Shown: piece after piece, positions 9,306-17,550 of the stretch
Numbering within the stretch: the stretch's first letter is position 1
How the letters are laid out: the number at the start of each line of letters is the position of its first letter
DNA from: an uncultured Flavobacteriaceae bacterium
Lineage (GTDB): Bacteria > Bacteroidota > Bacteroidia > Flavobacteriales > Flavobacteriaceae
Direction: 5' to 3'
DNA length: 64,000 nucleotides
Assembly (NCBI GenBank): GCA_947494825.1
Contig: CANLWN010000005.1
Coordinates: 310,001 to 374,000, forward strand
Notes under the pieces: generated by a model
Seen by the model: the letters and a program-made list of their open reading frames with translations, nothing else
Told to the model about the DNA's origin: nothing
Databases searched by the model: none
Position numbers and translations under genes: made by a program

Positions 9306-10112
9306 ATGATGGGCACACAGCTAAAAGATCAATTGGGGAGAAAACTTATACTGACCCGATCCCCTACCCGTATCATATCCCTTGTCCCCTCCCAAACGGA
9401 ATTATTGGTGGCCCTGGGATTGGAAGAGGCCATTGTTGGACTTACCAAATTCTGCGTGCACCCAGCGCATCTGATCCAACAAAAAAAAGTGGTGGGCGGT
9501 ACCAAAAACATCTCTTATAAAAAAATAGGGGCGTTGCAGCCCCATATTGTTCTCTGCAATAAGGAAGAAAATACAAAGGAAATAGTGGCGGAACTGGAAA
9601 AAGAGTATCCAGTATACGTTTCGGATGTAGCCACGGTGGAAGACTCCCTGGAAATGATAGCCCATTTCGGTCAACTTTTTGGCTGCGCCGAACGGGCCGC
9701 GGCCCTAATCACCAAAATAAATGGGCAGGTCGCGGAATTTAAGGAATTCGTAAAGGGCAAACCCAAGCTTCGGGTGCTCTATCTTATCTGGAAAAACCCA
9801 TGGATGACCATTGGGAAGGACACTTTTATACATTCCTTATTGACCCTCAACGGTTTTACCAATGCCTTCGCCAACCAAACACGATATCCGGAAATTGATG
9901 AACAAACGTTCCAAAGCGTCCCTGCGGATGTCATTTTTTTATCATCGGAACCGTATCCGTTTAGGGAAAAACACAGGGCGGAGGCACGACAGCTACGACC
10001 ACAGGCCAAAATATGTCTGGTGGATGGCGAATATTTTTCCTGGCACGGTTCACGGCTCGCGGATGCTTTTAGCTACTTTAAGGAATTACATGCCGAATTG
10101 GCGAACTCCTGA
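9306..10112 (+). CDS. BtuF-like helical-backbone metal-complex binding protein without signal peptide
   Basis: The 268-residue product matches the Peripla_BP_2 fold: IISLVPSQTELLVALGLE near the N-terminus, GGTKNISYKKIGALQPHIVLCNKEENT, a long linking helix and FLSSEPYPF near the C-terminus. BtuF and FhuD relatives bind cobalamin or ferric siderophores for ABC importers. No signal peptide or lipobox is seen, and no permease or ATPase gene is adjacent, so it may act in the cytoplasm, or export is not visible to me. Two adjacent ATG codons (9306 and 9309) are possible starts. The end lies about 100 bp before the TetR gene. Confidence 0.8.
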   Translation: MMGTQLKDQLGRKLILTRSPTRIISLVPSQTELLVALGLEEAIVGLTKFCVHPAHLIQQKKVVGGTKNISYKKIGALQPHIVLCNKEENTKEIVAELEKEYPVYVSDVATVEDSLEMIAHFGQLFGCAERAAALITKINGQVAEFKEFVKGKPKLRVLYLIWKNPWMTIGKDTFIHSLLTLNGFTNAFANQTRYPEIDEQTFQSVPADVIFLSSEPYPFREKHRAEARQLRPQAKICLVDGEYFSWHGSRLADAFSYFKELHAELANS

Positions 10113-10170
10113 TTCCCAGCCTATTTGTTGCGAAAGGGATTTAGTGATTTACAAAAAGAAAAGTTAAGTT

Positions 10171-10188
10171 TTACCAAACGTTCGGTAA
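10171..10188. promoter_or_regulatory. Palindromic operator 1, upstream of the TetR gene
   Basis: The 18-bp sequence TTACCAAACGTTCGGTAA is palindromic apart from one position. It is the same as the perfect palindrome at 10797-10814 except for A instead of G at position 6. It sits 27 bp upstream of the TetR start codon and just upstream of a TATCTTTG element, where the -33 promoter region would be. This placement fits autorepression by the TetR protein. Binding is inferred, not shown. Confidence 0.8.
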
Positions 10189-10203
10189 TTAATAATAATC
10201 GAT

Positions 10204-10211
10204 TATCTTTG
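10204..10211 (+). promoter_or_regulatory. TAnnTTTG promoter element of the TetR gene
   Basis: TATCTTTG matches the Bacteroidota -7 consensus TAnnTTTG. The TetR ATG at 10216 begins only 4 nt after it, so the transcript would be leaderless or nearly so. The palindromic operator covers the expected -33 region. Confidence 0.6.
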
Positions 10212-10215
10212 CCCC

Positions 10216-10776
10216 ATGCGACCACAGAAAGTACAAGATCCGGAAATGCTGCAGGGACTAATGTCCGTTTTACGCGCCAAGGGCTATGATGGTGCCAGTT
10301 TAATGGAACTGGCCGAGGCTGCGGGCCTTAAAAAGGCAAGCCTGTACCATCGCTTTCCTGGCGGCAAAAAGGAAATGGCCAGTGCGGTCCTAGCCTATGT
10401 GGAGGATTGGGTGACCCAACATATTTATGGCGTCCTCGTGAACGAGGCCGAAACTCCAAAAAAACGTTTGGCGCTAGCGTTGGACAATACGCGCCAGCTC
10501 TACCAAAAGGGCGAGGCCATCTGCATTTTTAGGGCCATGAGCATGGATACGGGGATGGCACTATTTGGGGAACAGATTGCTCAGGGCCTACAACAGTGGG
10601 TAGATGCTTTTACCAAATTGGGTACGGATCTGAAACGTTCAAAATCGGAAGCCAAGGCATTGGCCATTCAAAGCCTAATTGATGTGCAGGGGAGTTTGGT
10701 AGTGGCCAAGGGCATGGGCACCACGGACATTTTTGAGGACGCTTTAAAAAAAATTCGAGCACGTTATGTAAGTTGA
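10216..10776 (+). CDS. TetR/AcrR-family transcriptional repressor
   Basis: The 186-residue protein has the TetR N-terminal helix-turn-helix: GYDGASLMELAEAAGLKKASLYHRFPGGKKEMASAV at about residues 24-59, followed by a helical ligand domain that resembles the C-terminal domain of YxaF/LmrA-like regulators. Flanking operators of 18 bp lie in front of this gene and in front of the alpha/beta hydrolase gene 88 bp downstream, so it most likely represses both itself and the hydrolase until a small ligand binds. The ligand is unknown; a hydrolase substrate or product is the simple guess. Confidence 0.9.
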   Translation: MRPQKVQDPEMLQGLMSVLRAKGYDGASLMELAEAAGLKKASLYHRFPGGKKEMASAVLAYVEDWVTQHIYGVLVNEAETPKKRLALALDNTRQLYQKGEAICIFRAMSMDTGMALFGEQIAQGLQQWVDAFTKLGTDLKRSKSEAKALAIQSLIDVQGSLVVAKGMGTTDIFEDALKKIRARYVS

Positions 10777-10796
10777 TATTTTTTTGTTCGACAAAT

Positions 10797-10814
10797 TTAC
10801 CGAACGTTCGGTAA
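10797..10814. promoter_or_regulatory. Palindromic operator 2, upstream of the alpha/beta hydrolase gene
   Basis: TTACCGAACGTTCGGTAA is a perfect 18-bp palindrome located 49 bp before the hydrolase start codon and 20 bp after the TetR stop. It matches operator 1 at 17 of 18 positions. Two copies in the control regions of adjacent genes make this the likely TetR binding site. Confidence 0.85.
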
Positions 10815-10863
10815 TAAATGTTATTCAACACCACGAATTGATTAAAATCTAAAAACAAACAAG

Positions 10864-11862
10864 ATGAAAACAGTAATGAAATTTTCCTTAGTATCCCTAT
10901 TAGTGGCAGGAACTTACCTCGGTTTGGTTTCCGGCACCGTACAACCCTTGGATGGGGACCCCGTCAAAGAGCTCTTAAGCTCGAAAGAGAAAAGCACCTA
11001 CCCTACCCTTCACAAGACCCTGGAAGTCAATGGTCTGGAAATTTTTTATCGCGAAGCCGGTAACCCTAGCGCACCTACCCTAGTATTGTTACACGGCTAC
11101 CCTACTTCCTCTCACATGTTCAGAAACCTGATCCGTGACCTGTCATCGGACTATCATCTGATCGCCCCCGATTATCCGGGTTATGGACGCAGTGAGCAGC
11201 CCCCTATGGCAGAATTTGACTATACCTTCGACAATTTTGCCGACATCGTAGATGGGTTATTGGAACAATTGAACATTGATCGTTACAGTCTTTATGTCAT
11301 GGACTATGGTGCTCCCGTGGGTTATCGCATCTTTGCCGAACATCCCGAGCGGGTAAGCTCCTTCATTGTACAGAACGGAAATGCCTATGAAGAAGGCCTG
11401 GCCGATTTCTGGGATGCCCTGCGCGCCAATTGGGCGAACAATACGCGAGAGACCCAAAAAGCACTTGAAGGTTTTCACCAACTTGGCGGTTTAAAATGGC
11501 AATACCTACACGGTGTACAGGATTCCACCAAGGTAAGTCCGGACAACTGGCATGTGGACCTGCAACATTTGAGCAGACCCGAAAACAACGAGATCCAATT
11601 GGCCATGTTCTATGACTACCGAACCAATGTGCCTTTATATCCTGGATGGCAAAAACTCTTTAGGGAATACCAGCCCCCTATGTTGGTTGTCTGGGGCCAG
11701 AACGATTATATTTTTCCTCCCGTAGGCGCACATCCCTATAAAAAGGATCTGAAAAATTTGGAATTCCATTTGTTGGATACGGGGCACTTTGCCCTAGAAG
11801 AAAAAGGCGATGAAATTGCCGACTTTATTTTAAACTTCTTGAAAAAGAACGATATCAGGTAA
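10864..11862 (+). CDS. Exported alpha/beta hydrolase, haloalkane dehalogenase/epoxide hydrolase-like
   Basis: The 332-residue protein has an N-terminal signal peptide (MKTVMKFSLV and a hydrophobic core). The hydrolase core has an oxyanion-hole motif HGYPTSSHMFRNL near residue 77, a nucleophile elbow VMDYGAPVG with Asp147, and the catalytic His308 in DTGHFALEE. An Asp nucleophile, not Ser, points to the epoxide hydrolase and haloalkane dehalogenase branch, which cleave their substrate through an ester intermediate. Export is uncommon in that branch. The perfect TetR palindrome upstream suggests induction by a ligand. The exact substrate is not predictable from sequence. Confidence 0.87.
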   Translation: MKTVMKFSLVSLLVAGTYLGLVSGTVQPLDGDPVKELLSSKEKSTYPTLHKTLEVNGLEIFYREAGNPSAPTLVLLHGYPTSSHMFRNLIRDLSSDYHLIAPDYPGYGRSEQPPMAEFDYTFDNFADIVDGLLEQLNIDRYSLYVMDYGAPVGYRIFAEHPERVSSFIVQNGNAYEEGLADFWDALRANWANNTRETQKALEGFHQLGGLKWQYLHGVQDSTKVSPDNWHVDLQHLSRPENNEIQLAMFYDYRTNVPLYPGWQKLFREYQPPMLVVWGQNDYIFPPVGAHPYKKDLKNLEFHLLDTGHFALEEKGDEIADFILNFLKKNDIR

Positions 11863-12244
11863 ACAACACTTGGTGTAGTGCAAAAGGGAGTTGGGGGCAT
11901 TTAGGATTGTTCCCCGATTCCCTTTATTAATGAAAAATTGTGGAAAACGTATTTCATAAAGGGAAAGGGGCGGTTCTAAAAATAATCGCTGAGGACAAAG
12001 GGGCACGACACCCGGCTCATAGGTAGCAATCCGAAATTTTCCCATGGGCCGACAATTTCCTTGAATAACGGCATACTAACCGTCCGATCAAAACTTCTGA
12101 TTCCCGTATCGTAGCCTCGCAATACACAGCCATTTAACGCAAATTTTATTAAATCCATAAAAAAGTGAAAAAAAATTAACTTTTTCACTAAATTGTATCC
12201 AATTAACTGGCAATACTAAAAAAGGCCCAACTAAACATTACTAT
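11863..12244. other. Intergenic region before the succinate dehydrogenase operon
   Basis: A 382-bp stretch without a plausible gene. The last 100 bp are AT-rich and contain the inverted repeat described separately, so the sdh promoter probably lies here. I could not find a clean -33/-7 pair. Confidence 0.6.
12164..12189. repeat. Short AT-rich inverted repeat upstream of sdhC
   Basis: AGTGAAAAA at 12164-12172 and TTTTTCACT at 12181-12189 are perfect 9-nt inverted arms with an 8-nt spacer, ending 55 bp before the sdhC start. It could be a regulator site or a hairpin in the leader. AT-rich repeats of this length also arise by chance. Confidence 0.5.
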
Positions 12245-13099
12245 ATGTCAACATCCGCTTCTACTGCCGTTGGCGCAAAAGGGTTTGCCAAAACCTTGCG
12301 CAAGGACAAATGGTGGTTGTATCCGGGTATGGTACTTTTTGGGCTTACCGCCTTTCTTGTATATGGCTTTTGGTCTGCCTGGCAGGCCGATTTTTATTGG
12401 TACAGTGCCGGACAAGAAGGCTTCGGGGGGTATCTGGCCCCATTTTATTCTCCCCTCCTATTTATCAAGGAAGGTGTAGCCGGCGCTGCACCTATGGAAC
12501 ATTCCCTGTTTGGCGCATGGCCCGATTGGTGGCCTAGTTGGATTCCTCCATCCCCCTCGCTACTTATCCTAGCGATTCCTGGGATATTTAGATTCACCTG
12601 TTATTACTACAGAAAAGCATATTATAGAGCGTTTACGGGAACTCCCCCTGCTTGCGCCGTAGGGGCCCTGCCCCGCAAGGGAAAATCAGGATATAAAGGG
12701 GAAACGGGACTCATGCTCGTGCAAAACCTACATCGATACGCCATGTACTTTGCCATGTTCTATATCCTGGTCTTCTTTTATGACGCCTATTTATCTTTTT
12801 TTAGAGGTGGGGAGTTTGGGCTCGGAGTAGGCAGCATTCTGTTATTGGGGAATCCCATTTTCCTCGCCGCTTATTCCTTTGGTTGCCATTCCATACGACA
12901 TCTTTTAAGCGGCAGTAGGGACTGTTACTCCTGTGGCGCTAGAGGAAATATAGCCCACAAAAATGGAAAAATTGTCGGCTGGCTCAACCAACGTCATGAG
13001 CTATTTGCTTGGCTCAGCTTAATTTGGATAATGATTGCCGATTTCTACGTCCGCATGGTTTCCATGGGATACATCACGGACCTCAACACCTGGGGGTAA
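12245..13099 (+). CDS. sdhC: Succinate dehydrogenase/fumarate reductase membrane anchor, type F-like
   Basis: The 284-residue protein has five or so hydrophobic segments (near residues 26-48, 104-120, 160-182, 190-212 and 252-272). It carries TCYYYRKAYYR (Cys119), PPACAV (Cys137) and GCHSIRHL (Cys214, His215, His219), then a second cysteine pair CYSC (Cys227, Cys230). From memory, mycobacterial Sdh1 anchors share the first three motifs, and that enzyme has a membrane-embedded Rieske-like cluster. The protein is unlike the five-helix, two-heme type B cytochrome b usually found in this phylum. It opens the operon, 15 nt before sdhA. Class assignment is by recollection of motifs. Confidence 0.8.
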   Translation: MSTSASTAVGAKGFAKTLRKDKWWLYPGMVLFGLTAFLVYGFWSAWQADFYWYSAGQEGFGGYLAPFYSPLLFIKEGVAGAAPMEHSLFGAWPDWWPSWIPPSPSLLILAIPGIFRFTCYYYRKAYYRAFTGTPPACAVGALPRKGKSGYKGETGLMLVQNLHRYAMYFAMFYILVFFYDAYLSFFRGGEFGLGVGSILLLGNPIFLAAYSFGCHSIRHLLSGSRDCYSCGARGNIAHKNGKIVGWLNQRHELFAWLSLIWIMIADFYVRMVSMGYITDLNTWG

Positions 13100-13114
13100 G
13101 TAAAAAAAACGAAG

Positions 13115-14974
13115 ATGTTAGATATATCTGAAATAAAGACCATTGAGCACGATGTACTTATCGTTGGTGCCGGGGGAGCTGGACTCAGTGCTGCCATTGA
13201 GGCTTCGGCCCAAGGGATGAGCACCGGGATTGTAATGAAATCTTTGTTAGGCAAGGCACATACCGTAATGGCCGAAGGTGGTATGGCCGCTGCCCTGGCC
13301 AATGTGGATGAGCGCGACCATTGGAAAATTCATTTTCGGGACACGATGCGAGGGGGGAAATTTCTGAATGTATGGCGTATGGTGGAACTCCACGCAAAGC
13401 TCGCTCCAGAACGTGTACGTCTCTTAGAGGAATGGGGAGCTGTTTTTGATCGGACCAAGAACGGTTTGATTAACCAAAGGAATTTTGGCGGACACCGTTA
13501 CCCAAGATTGGCGCATGTAGGAGATCGAACGGGCCTGGAAATGATACGTACATTACAAGATCACGGCATCCATCAGGGAATTGAGACCTATATGGAATGC
13601 ACCGCTCTGGACCTGCTTAAAAATGAACATGGAGAAGCATGCGGAATTGTCTGTATGTGGCGTGAAACGGGTACCTTTACAATATTCAAGGCCAAATCGA
13701 TCATATTTGCTACCGGCGGGGGAGGAAAAGCATGGGATGTAACCTCAAATTCGTGGGAATATACCGGTGATGGGTATGCCATGGCTTATGAAGCCGGTGC
13801 AGAACTTATGGATTTGGAATTCAATCAGTTCCATCCTACCGGAATGGTATGGCCACTATCGGTGAAGGGCATTTTGGTCACCGAAAGCGTTCGCGGCGAA
13901 GGTGGAATCCTTCTGAACAATGAGGGGACTCGGTTTATGTTTAATTACATCCCTGAACGATTTCGCTCCGAAACCGCCGACACCCAGGAAGAAGCTGCCC
14001 GTTGGCTCGCTGGCGACCCCAATGCCAGACGCCCTCCGGAATTGCTCACCAGGGATGTGGTTGCACGGGCAATCAACGAAGAAGTTAAGGCGGGAAGAGG
14101 TTCAACACATGGGGGAGCCTACCTCAACATAGCCACCCAACGGTCGGCCGAGGACATTAAGAGGAAATTACCCTCCATGTACCATCAATTTAAAGTTTTA
14201 GCGGAACTGGATATTACCAAGGAACCCATGGAAGTGGGTCCTACCTGCCATTATTTTATGGGAGGTATACGGGTGGATGCCGATACAACCATGAGTTCCG
14301 TTCCCGGATTGTTTGCCTGTGGGGAATGCGCTGCCGGAATGCACGGGGCCAATCGCCTGGGTGGTAATTCCTTGTCCGATCTTCTTGTTTTTGGATATTT
14401 ATCGGGTAAAAATGCTGCAACTTATGCTAAAAAAGTAACTACACATTCCGTATTGGACAAGGAGCAAATACGTAAAATAATTCGGAATGCCACCGCCATT
14501 TTAAACCGTGATTCGGGAGCCAATCCTTATCTATTACATGAAGAATTGGAACAGAACATGCAGACCAATGTAGGCATTATAAGGACAGAGGCCGAGCTCC
14601 AACTGGGAATCGATCGATTGGAAGAAATTAAGGAGGCCTATACCACGGTGAAGGCAAAAGGTACAAGCCAATTTAACCCTGGTTGGCATGAGGCTTTGGG
14701 CTTGCGCAACCTTTTGATTACCGCAGAAGCCGTTGCACGGGCCGCGCTAGAAAGGGAAGAAAGCCGGGGTGCGCATACGCGGGCAGATTTCCCGGGAGAA
14801 CAGGCAGCATGGCTTCATTATAATATTGTGATTACCAAGGGAGATGATGGAAATATGCAGCTTACCAAAGTAGAGCGACCAGCACCGGATGCCGAGCTGG
14901 AGCGCATAGCGCAATCGTCTATCGAAGCTCTTGAAGCGGAAATTGCAGGCGAACGGGAAGCTGCGAAGACCTAA
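13115..14974 (+). CDS. sdhA: Succinate dehydrogenase/fumarate reductase flavoprotein subunit
   Basis: The 619-residue protein holds FAD in a Rossmann motif at residues 16-25 (IVGAGGAGLS). His49 in KAHTVMAEGG is placed like the covalent FAD-binding His of SdhA/FrdA. Substrate-site motifs are present: FHPTGM, ESVRGEGG and NRLGGNSLSDLL. It oxidises succinate to fumarate, or the reverse, at the cytoplasmic face and passes electrons to SdhB. A long C-terminal helical domain ends in an acidic/Ala-rich tail. It sits 15 nt after the anchor gene and 80 nt before sdhB. Direction of the reaction in the cell cannot be told from sequence. Confidence 0.95.
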   Translation: MLDISEIKTIEHDVLIVGAGGAGLSAAIEASAQGMSTGIVMKSLLGKAHTVMAEGGMAAALANVDERDHWKIHFRDTMRGGKFLNVWRMVELHAKLAPERVRLLEEWGAVFDRTKNGLINQRNFGGHRYPRLAHVGDRTGLEMIRTLQDHGIHQGIETYMECTALDLLKNEHGEACGIVCMWRETGTFTIFKAKSIIFATGGGGKAWDVTSNSWEYTGDGYAMAYEAGAELMDLEFNQFHPTGMVWPLSVKGILVTESVRGEGGILLNNEGTRFMFNYIPERFRSETADTQEEAARWLAGDPNARRPPELLTRDVVARAINEEVKAGRGSTHGGAYLNIATQRSAEDIKRKLPSMYHQFKVLAELDITKEPMEVGPTCHYFMGGIRVDADTTMSSVPGLFACGECAAGMHGANRLGGNSLSDLLVFGYLSGKNAATYAKKVTTHSVLDKEQIRKIIRNATAILNRDSGANPYLLHEELEQNMQTNVGIIRTEAELQLGIDRLEEIKEAYTTVKAKGTSQFNPGWHEALGLRNLLITAEAVARAALEREESRGAHTRADFPGEQAAWLHYNIVITKGDDGNMQLTKVERPAPDAELERIAQSSIEALEAEIAGEREAAKT

Positions 14975-15054
14975 TTTTTAAAGCGAACGACGACCATACA
15001 AAAAAAGGATAACCCATTAAATAAAACGAAGTACAACTTCTAATTCGAAAAAAC

Positions 15055-15825
15055 ATGGCGACACGTAAATTTCAAATCTACAGGGGAGACAGGGACGGTG
15101 GAGCTTTGGTGAATTTTGAAACTGAGGTAAAGGAGGGCATGGTGGTTTTGGATGTAATTCATAAAATTCAGGCGGAGCAGGCCAACGATCTGGGCGTTCG
15201 TTGGAACTGCAAAGCGGGAAAATGCGGATCCTGTAGTATGGAAATCAATGGAAAGCCAAAATTGTCCTGTATGACCAGAATGAACGAATACGGGCCAGAC
15301 GAAACGATTACCATTACACCCCTAAAAACCTTTCCCGTAATCAAAGATCTGGTGACCGATGTGTCTTGGAATTATACCCAGAATAAAAGAATAAAACCGG
15401 TTAAACTACATCCCGATGCCAAGACCGAAAAGGGATATGTGATGTATCAGAAAGATGTGGATCGCGTTCAGGAATTTCGAAAGTGCATCGAATGCTATTT
15501 GTGCCAAAATGTTTGTCATATTCTTCGCGATCACGATAAAAAAGAAGAATTTGTCGGTCCTCGATTTATGATTCGGGCGGCTAGTCTCGAAATGCACCCC
15601 TTGGATACCGAAGACCGAATCCCAGAACTAAAAAACGATTTCGGGTCGGGCATGTGCAATATTACACGTTGTTGTACCGATGTATGTCCGGAGCATATTA
15701 ACCTCACCGATAATGGTATTATACCACTCAAGGAACGTGTTATAGATAGGTATTACGATCCAGTGACCATCATAGCCCGCAAAGTGTTTGGTAAAAAGAA
15801 AAAGAAACTGCCCCCTATCAAGTAA
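15055..15825 (+). CDS. sdhB: Succinate dehydrogenase/fumarate reductase iron-sulfur subunit
   Basis: The 256-residue protein shows the three clusters of the family in order: a plant-type [2Fe-2S] motif CKAGKCGSCS with the distal Cys in LSCMTR, a [4Fe-4S] motif CIECYLCQNVC, and a third set CNITRCCTDVCPEHI. It conducts electrons from the FAD of SdhA to the membrane anchor. The length and the separated C-terminal lysine-rich tail (GKKKKKLPP) resemble the short SdhB of Sdh1-type enzymes. It is last in the operon. Confidence 0.95.
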   Translation: MATRKFQIYRGDRDGGALVNFETEVKEGMVVLDVIHKIQAEQANDLGVRWNCKAGKCGSCSMEINGKPKLSCMTRMNEYGPDETITITPLKTFPVIKDLVTDVSWNYTQNKRIKPVKLHPDAKTEKGYVMYQKDVDRVQEFRKCIECYLCQNVCHILRDHDKKEEFVGPRFMIRAASLEMHPLDTEDRIPELKNDFGSGMCNITRCCTDVCPEHINLTDNGIIPLKERVIDRYYDPVTIIARKVFGKKKKKLPPIK

Positions 15826-15876
15826 AATCTACCGGGGAACCCAAATTAGTTTTGTACATATAGCACAGTTTAAAAC

Positions 15877-16380
15877 CTAGACGTCCAAATAAGGCTGTAC
15901 GCCACCTCGGTCCTTGGCCGGTTGGAGTTTAAACTCCTGAATTCCCCTTACACAGGCATTCCATCTCAACACAGCATCCTCATTTCCCTGAGGTCGGATC
16001 TTTTCCGCTTCTTCGTAAAAACGCATAGCATTTTGATAGTGTTCATAGGCAATATACTTAACCCTAGGCGTGTCTCGATTAAGGGCCGCTTTACCTAAGC
16101 GCTCTTCAATAATACCATGATAATACTGTTGTTCATATTCACTGCTCAGCTGGGAGCATAACTCCTGTGCCTCAGCAGGGGAAGAACGTTTCTCTGCACC
16201 AAATTGATCCGTAATCGCTAAAATCAGTATCAAAAGTGCAAGTTGATGATCGGGTTCAACTTTTAGAATATCCCTGCAAATACTTTCGGCCTGAATGGGT
16301 TCATTGAGCAACCTATAGTGCTTTGCTCTGGTTACGGCCTTGGGAATGGAATCTTTGGAAAGCGGCTTAAGTTGTAACAT
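15877..16380 (-). CDS. Small helical protein of unknown function (TPR-like)
   Basis: From the ATG at 16380 the product has 167 residues; a longer frame upstream adds a Pro/His/Ile-rich extension that looks non-coding. The protein is helical, with a TPR-like pair at residues 15-50 (AKHYRLLNEPIQAESICRDIL) and a second helix pair near residues 100-125 (AYEHYQNAMRFYEEAEKIRP). No signal peptide is seen. No function is recognised. It is convergent with the sdh operon and would be read after the AraC gene, which ends 163 nt upstream of this start. Confidence 0.7.
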   Translation of the reverse strand: MLQLKPLSKDSIPKAVTRAKHYRLLNEPIQAESICRDILKVEPDHQLALLILILAITDQFGAEKRSSPAEAQELCSQLSSEYEQQYYHGIIEERLGKAALNRDTPRVKYIAYEHYQNAMRFYEEAEKIRPQGNEDAVLRWNACVRGIQEFKLQPAKDRGGVQPYLDV

Positions 16381-16543
16381 AGAAAAAAAAATTAATCCTG
16401 GATTAAATGCATCTGAACTTTGAATATACGAATTTATTGGAAGATAGTATATAATGGAAATCCTATTGTGATGTGATATTAGGGCGGGGCATGGGTGGAA
16501 CTTTCTTCTTTCCATGGCCTTTTAAACCAGTCGTCACAACCAA

Positions 16544-17446
16544 CTATGCACGTGATTGTCTAAACTTTAAGGGAGTTAGGGCCATTCGTTTCTTAAAAAC
16601 CCGGTTGAAGGCAGCCTCTGAACTATAGCCCACGGCATGGGCAATCTCACCAACGGATTGACTCCCAAGGATCAAAAGTTCCCTGGCGCGTAGCATACGC
16701 CAATGGGTAATGTAGTTCAAAGGGGTATCGCCTAACAGGTCCTTAAATCGTTTGCTAAAACCGGTGCGTGACATCCCGGCAATACGGGCCAGGGAAAGCA
16801 ACTGCCAATTCGCTTCGGGCGCGTTGTGTATTTCCCTAAGGGCTTTCCCAATTCTACGGTCCTGTAAGGCGGCCACAAAACCACTTTTTGCGCCTCGGTT
16901 AAAATAGGCCCTTAAGGTATGTACAAAGAGGACTTCTCCCAGTTTGTTGCTTATGAGCTGACTCCCCTCCCATTTCTTTTCTGCTTCCTCGATAACAAGA
17001 TCCGCTATGCCCTGCAACCAGGAAAGTTCCTTTTTCTCGTCCTGTGAAATATGGATAAATTCAGGAAGTTCCTTGAGCAATGGATGATCCACTGTTCGGT
17101 CAAAATCAAAATGTCCACATACCAGGGTGGTTGCGGCAGCTTGCCCTTGGAACAAGGGCTTTCCGTTCATAATGGCCCTCACCACCTTGGGTCCATTTTC
17201 CCGTTTACTGGTTTCTTGATCGGCCAACCAATGTTCCCCTCCCATAGGGAAGACCAGAACATCCCCTGCTTCCAGCTGAAAAGTCTCACCACCTATTCGC
17301 GCCAAACAACTCCCGTGGGTTACGAAATGAAATTGAGCAAAAGGACCTTTAGGAATGTCCATGCCCCAGGGCGGTGAAAAATCCGATTTAAAATAGACCA
17401 CACTGGTCAGTCTAATTTTTTCCAAAATGTCGCTCAGTATATCCAT
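16544..17446 (-). CDS. AraC-family transcriptional regulator with N-terminal cupin
   Basis: The 300-residue protein has an N-terminal cupin-like sensor domain (GPFAQFHFVTHGSCLARIGG, then LEAGDVLVFPMGGEHWL at about residues 58-72) and a C-terminal double helix-turn-helix (LSLARIAGMSRTGFSKRFK and VGEIAHAVGYSSEAAFNRVFK). This matches the AraC group with Cupin_6. Such regulators bind a small ligand and usually activate or repress a neighbour; the divergent YHS-domain gene, with a promoter in the 104-bp gap, is the natural candidate. The ligand is unknown. Confidence 0.92.
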   Translation of the reverse strand: MDILSDILEKIRLTSVVYFKSDFSPPWGMDIPKGPFAQFHFVTHGSCLARIGGETFQLEAGDVLVFPMGGEHWLADQETSKRENGPKVVRAIMNGKPLFQGQAAATTLVCGHFDFDRTVDHPLLKELPEFIHISQDEKKELSWLQGIADLVIEEAEKKWEGSQLISNKLGEVLFVHTLRAYFNRGAKSGFVAALQDRRIGKALREIHNAPEANWQLLSLARIAGMSRTGFSKRFKDLLGDTPLNYITHWRMLRARELLILGSQSVGEIAHAVGYSSEAAFNRVFKKRMALTPLKFRQSRA

Positions 17447-17510
17447 GATATTTTGTACGATTGAGCAAATATAATGTATTTTTTATCATTAATAGAACAA
17501 AAAACTAGCA

Positions 17511-17518
17511 TAGCTTTG
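17511..17518 (+). promoter_or_regulatory. TAnnTTTG promoter element of the YHS-domain gene
   Basis: TAGCTTTG fits the Bacteroidota -7 consensus and lies 32 nt before the YHS start in the region shared with the divergent AraC gene. No clean -33 element is seen, which fits a promoter that needs an activator. Confidence 0.45.
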
Positions 17519-17550
17519 ATGCCATATCTAATTCCTTAAAAACTTAAAAC

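Noticed and set aside
16381..16515. N-terminal extension of the small helical protein
   Set aside because: The extension is rich in His, Pro and Ile without pattern, and crosses the region expected for the promoter.
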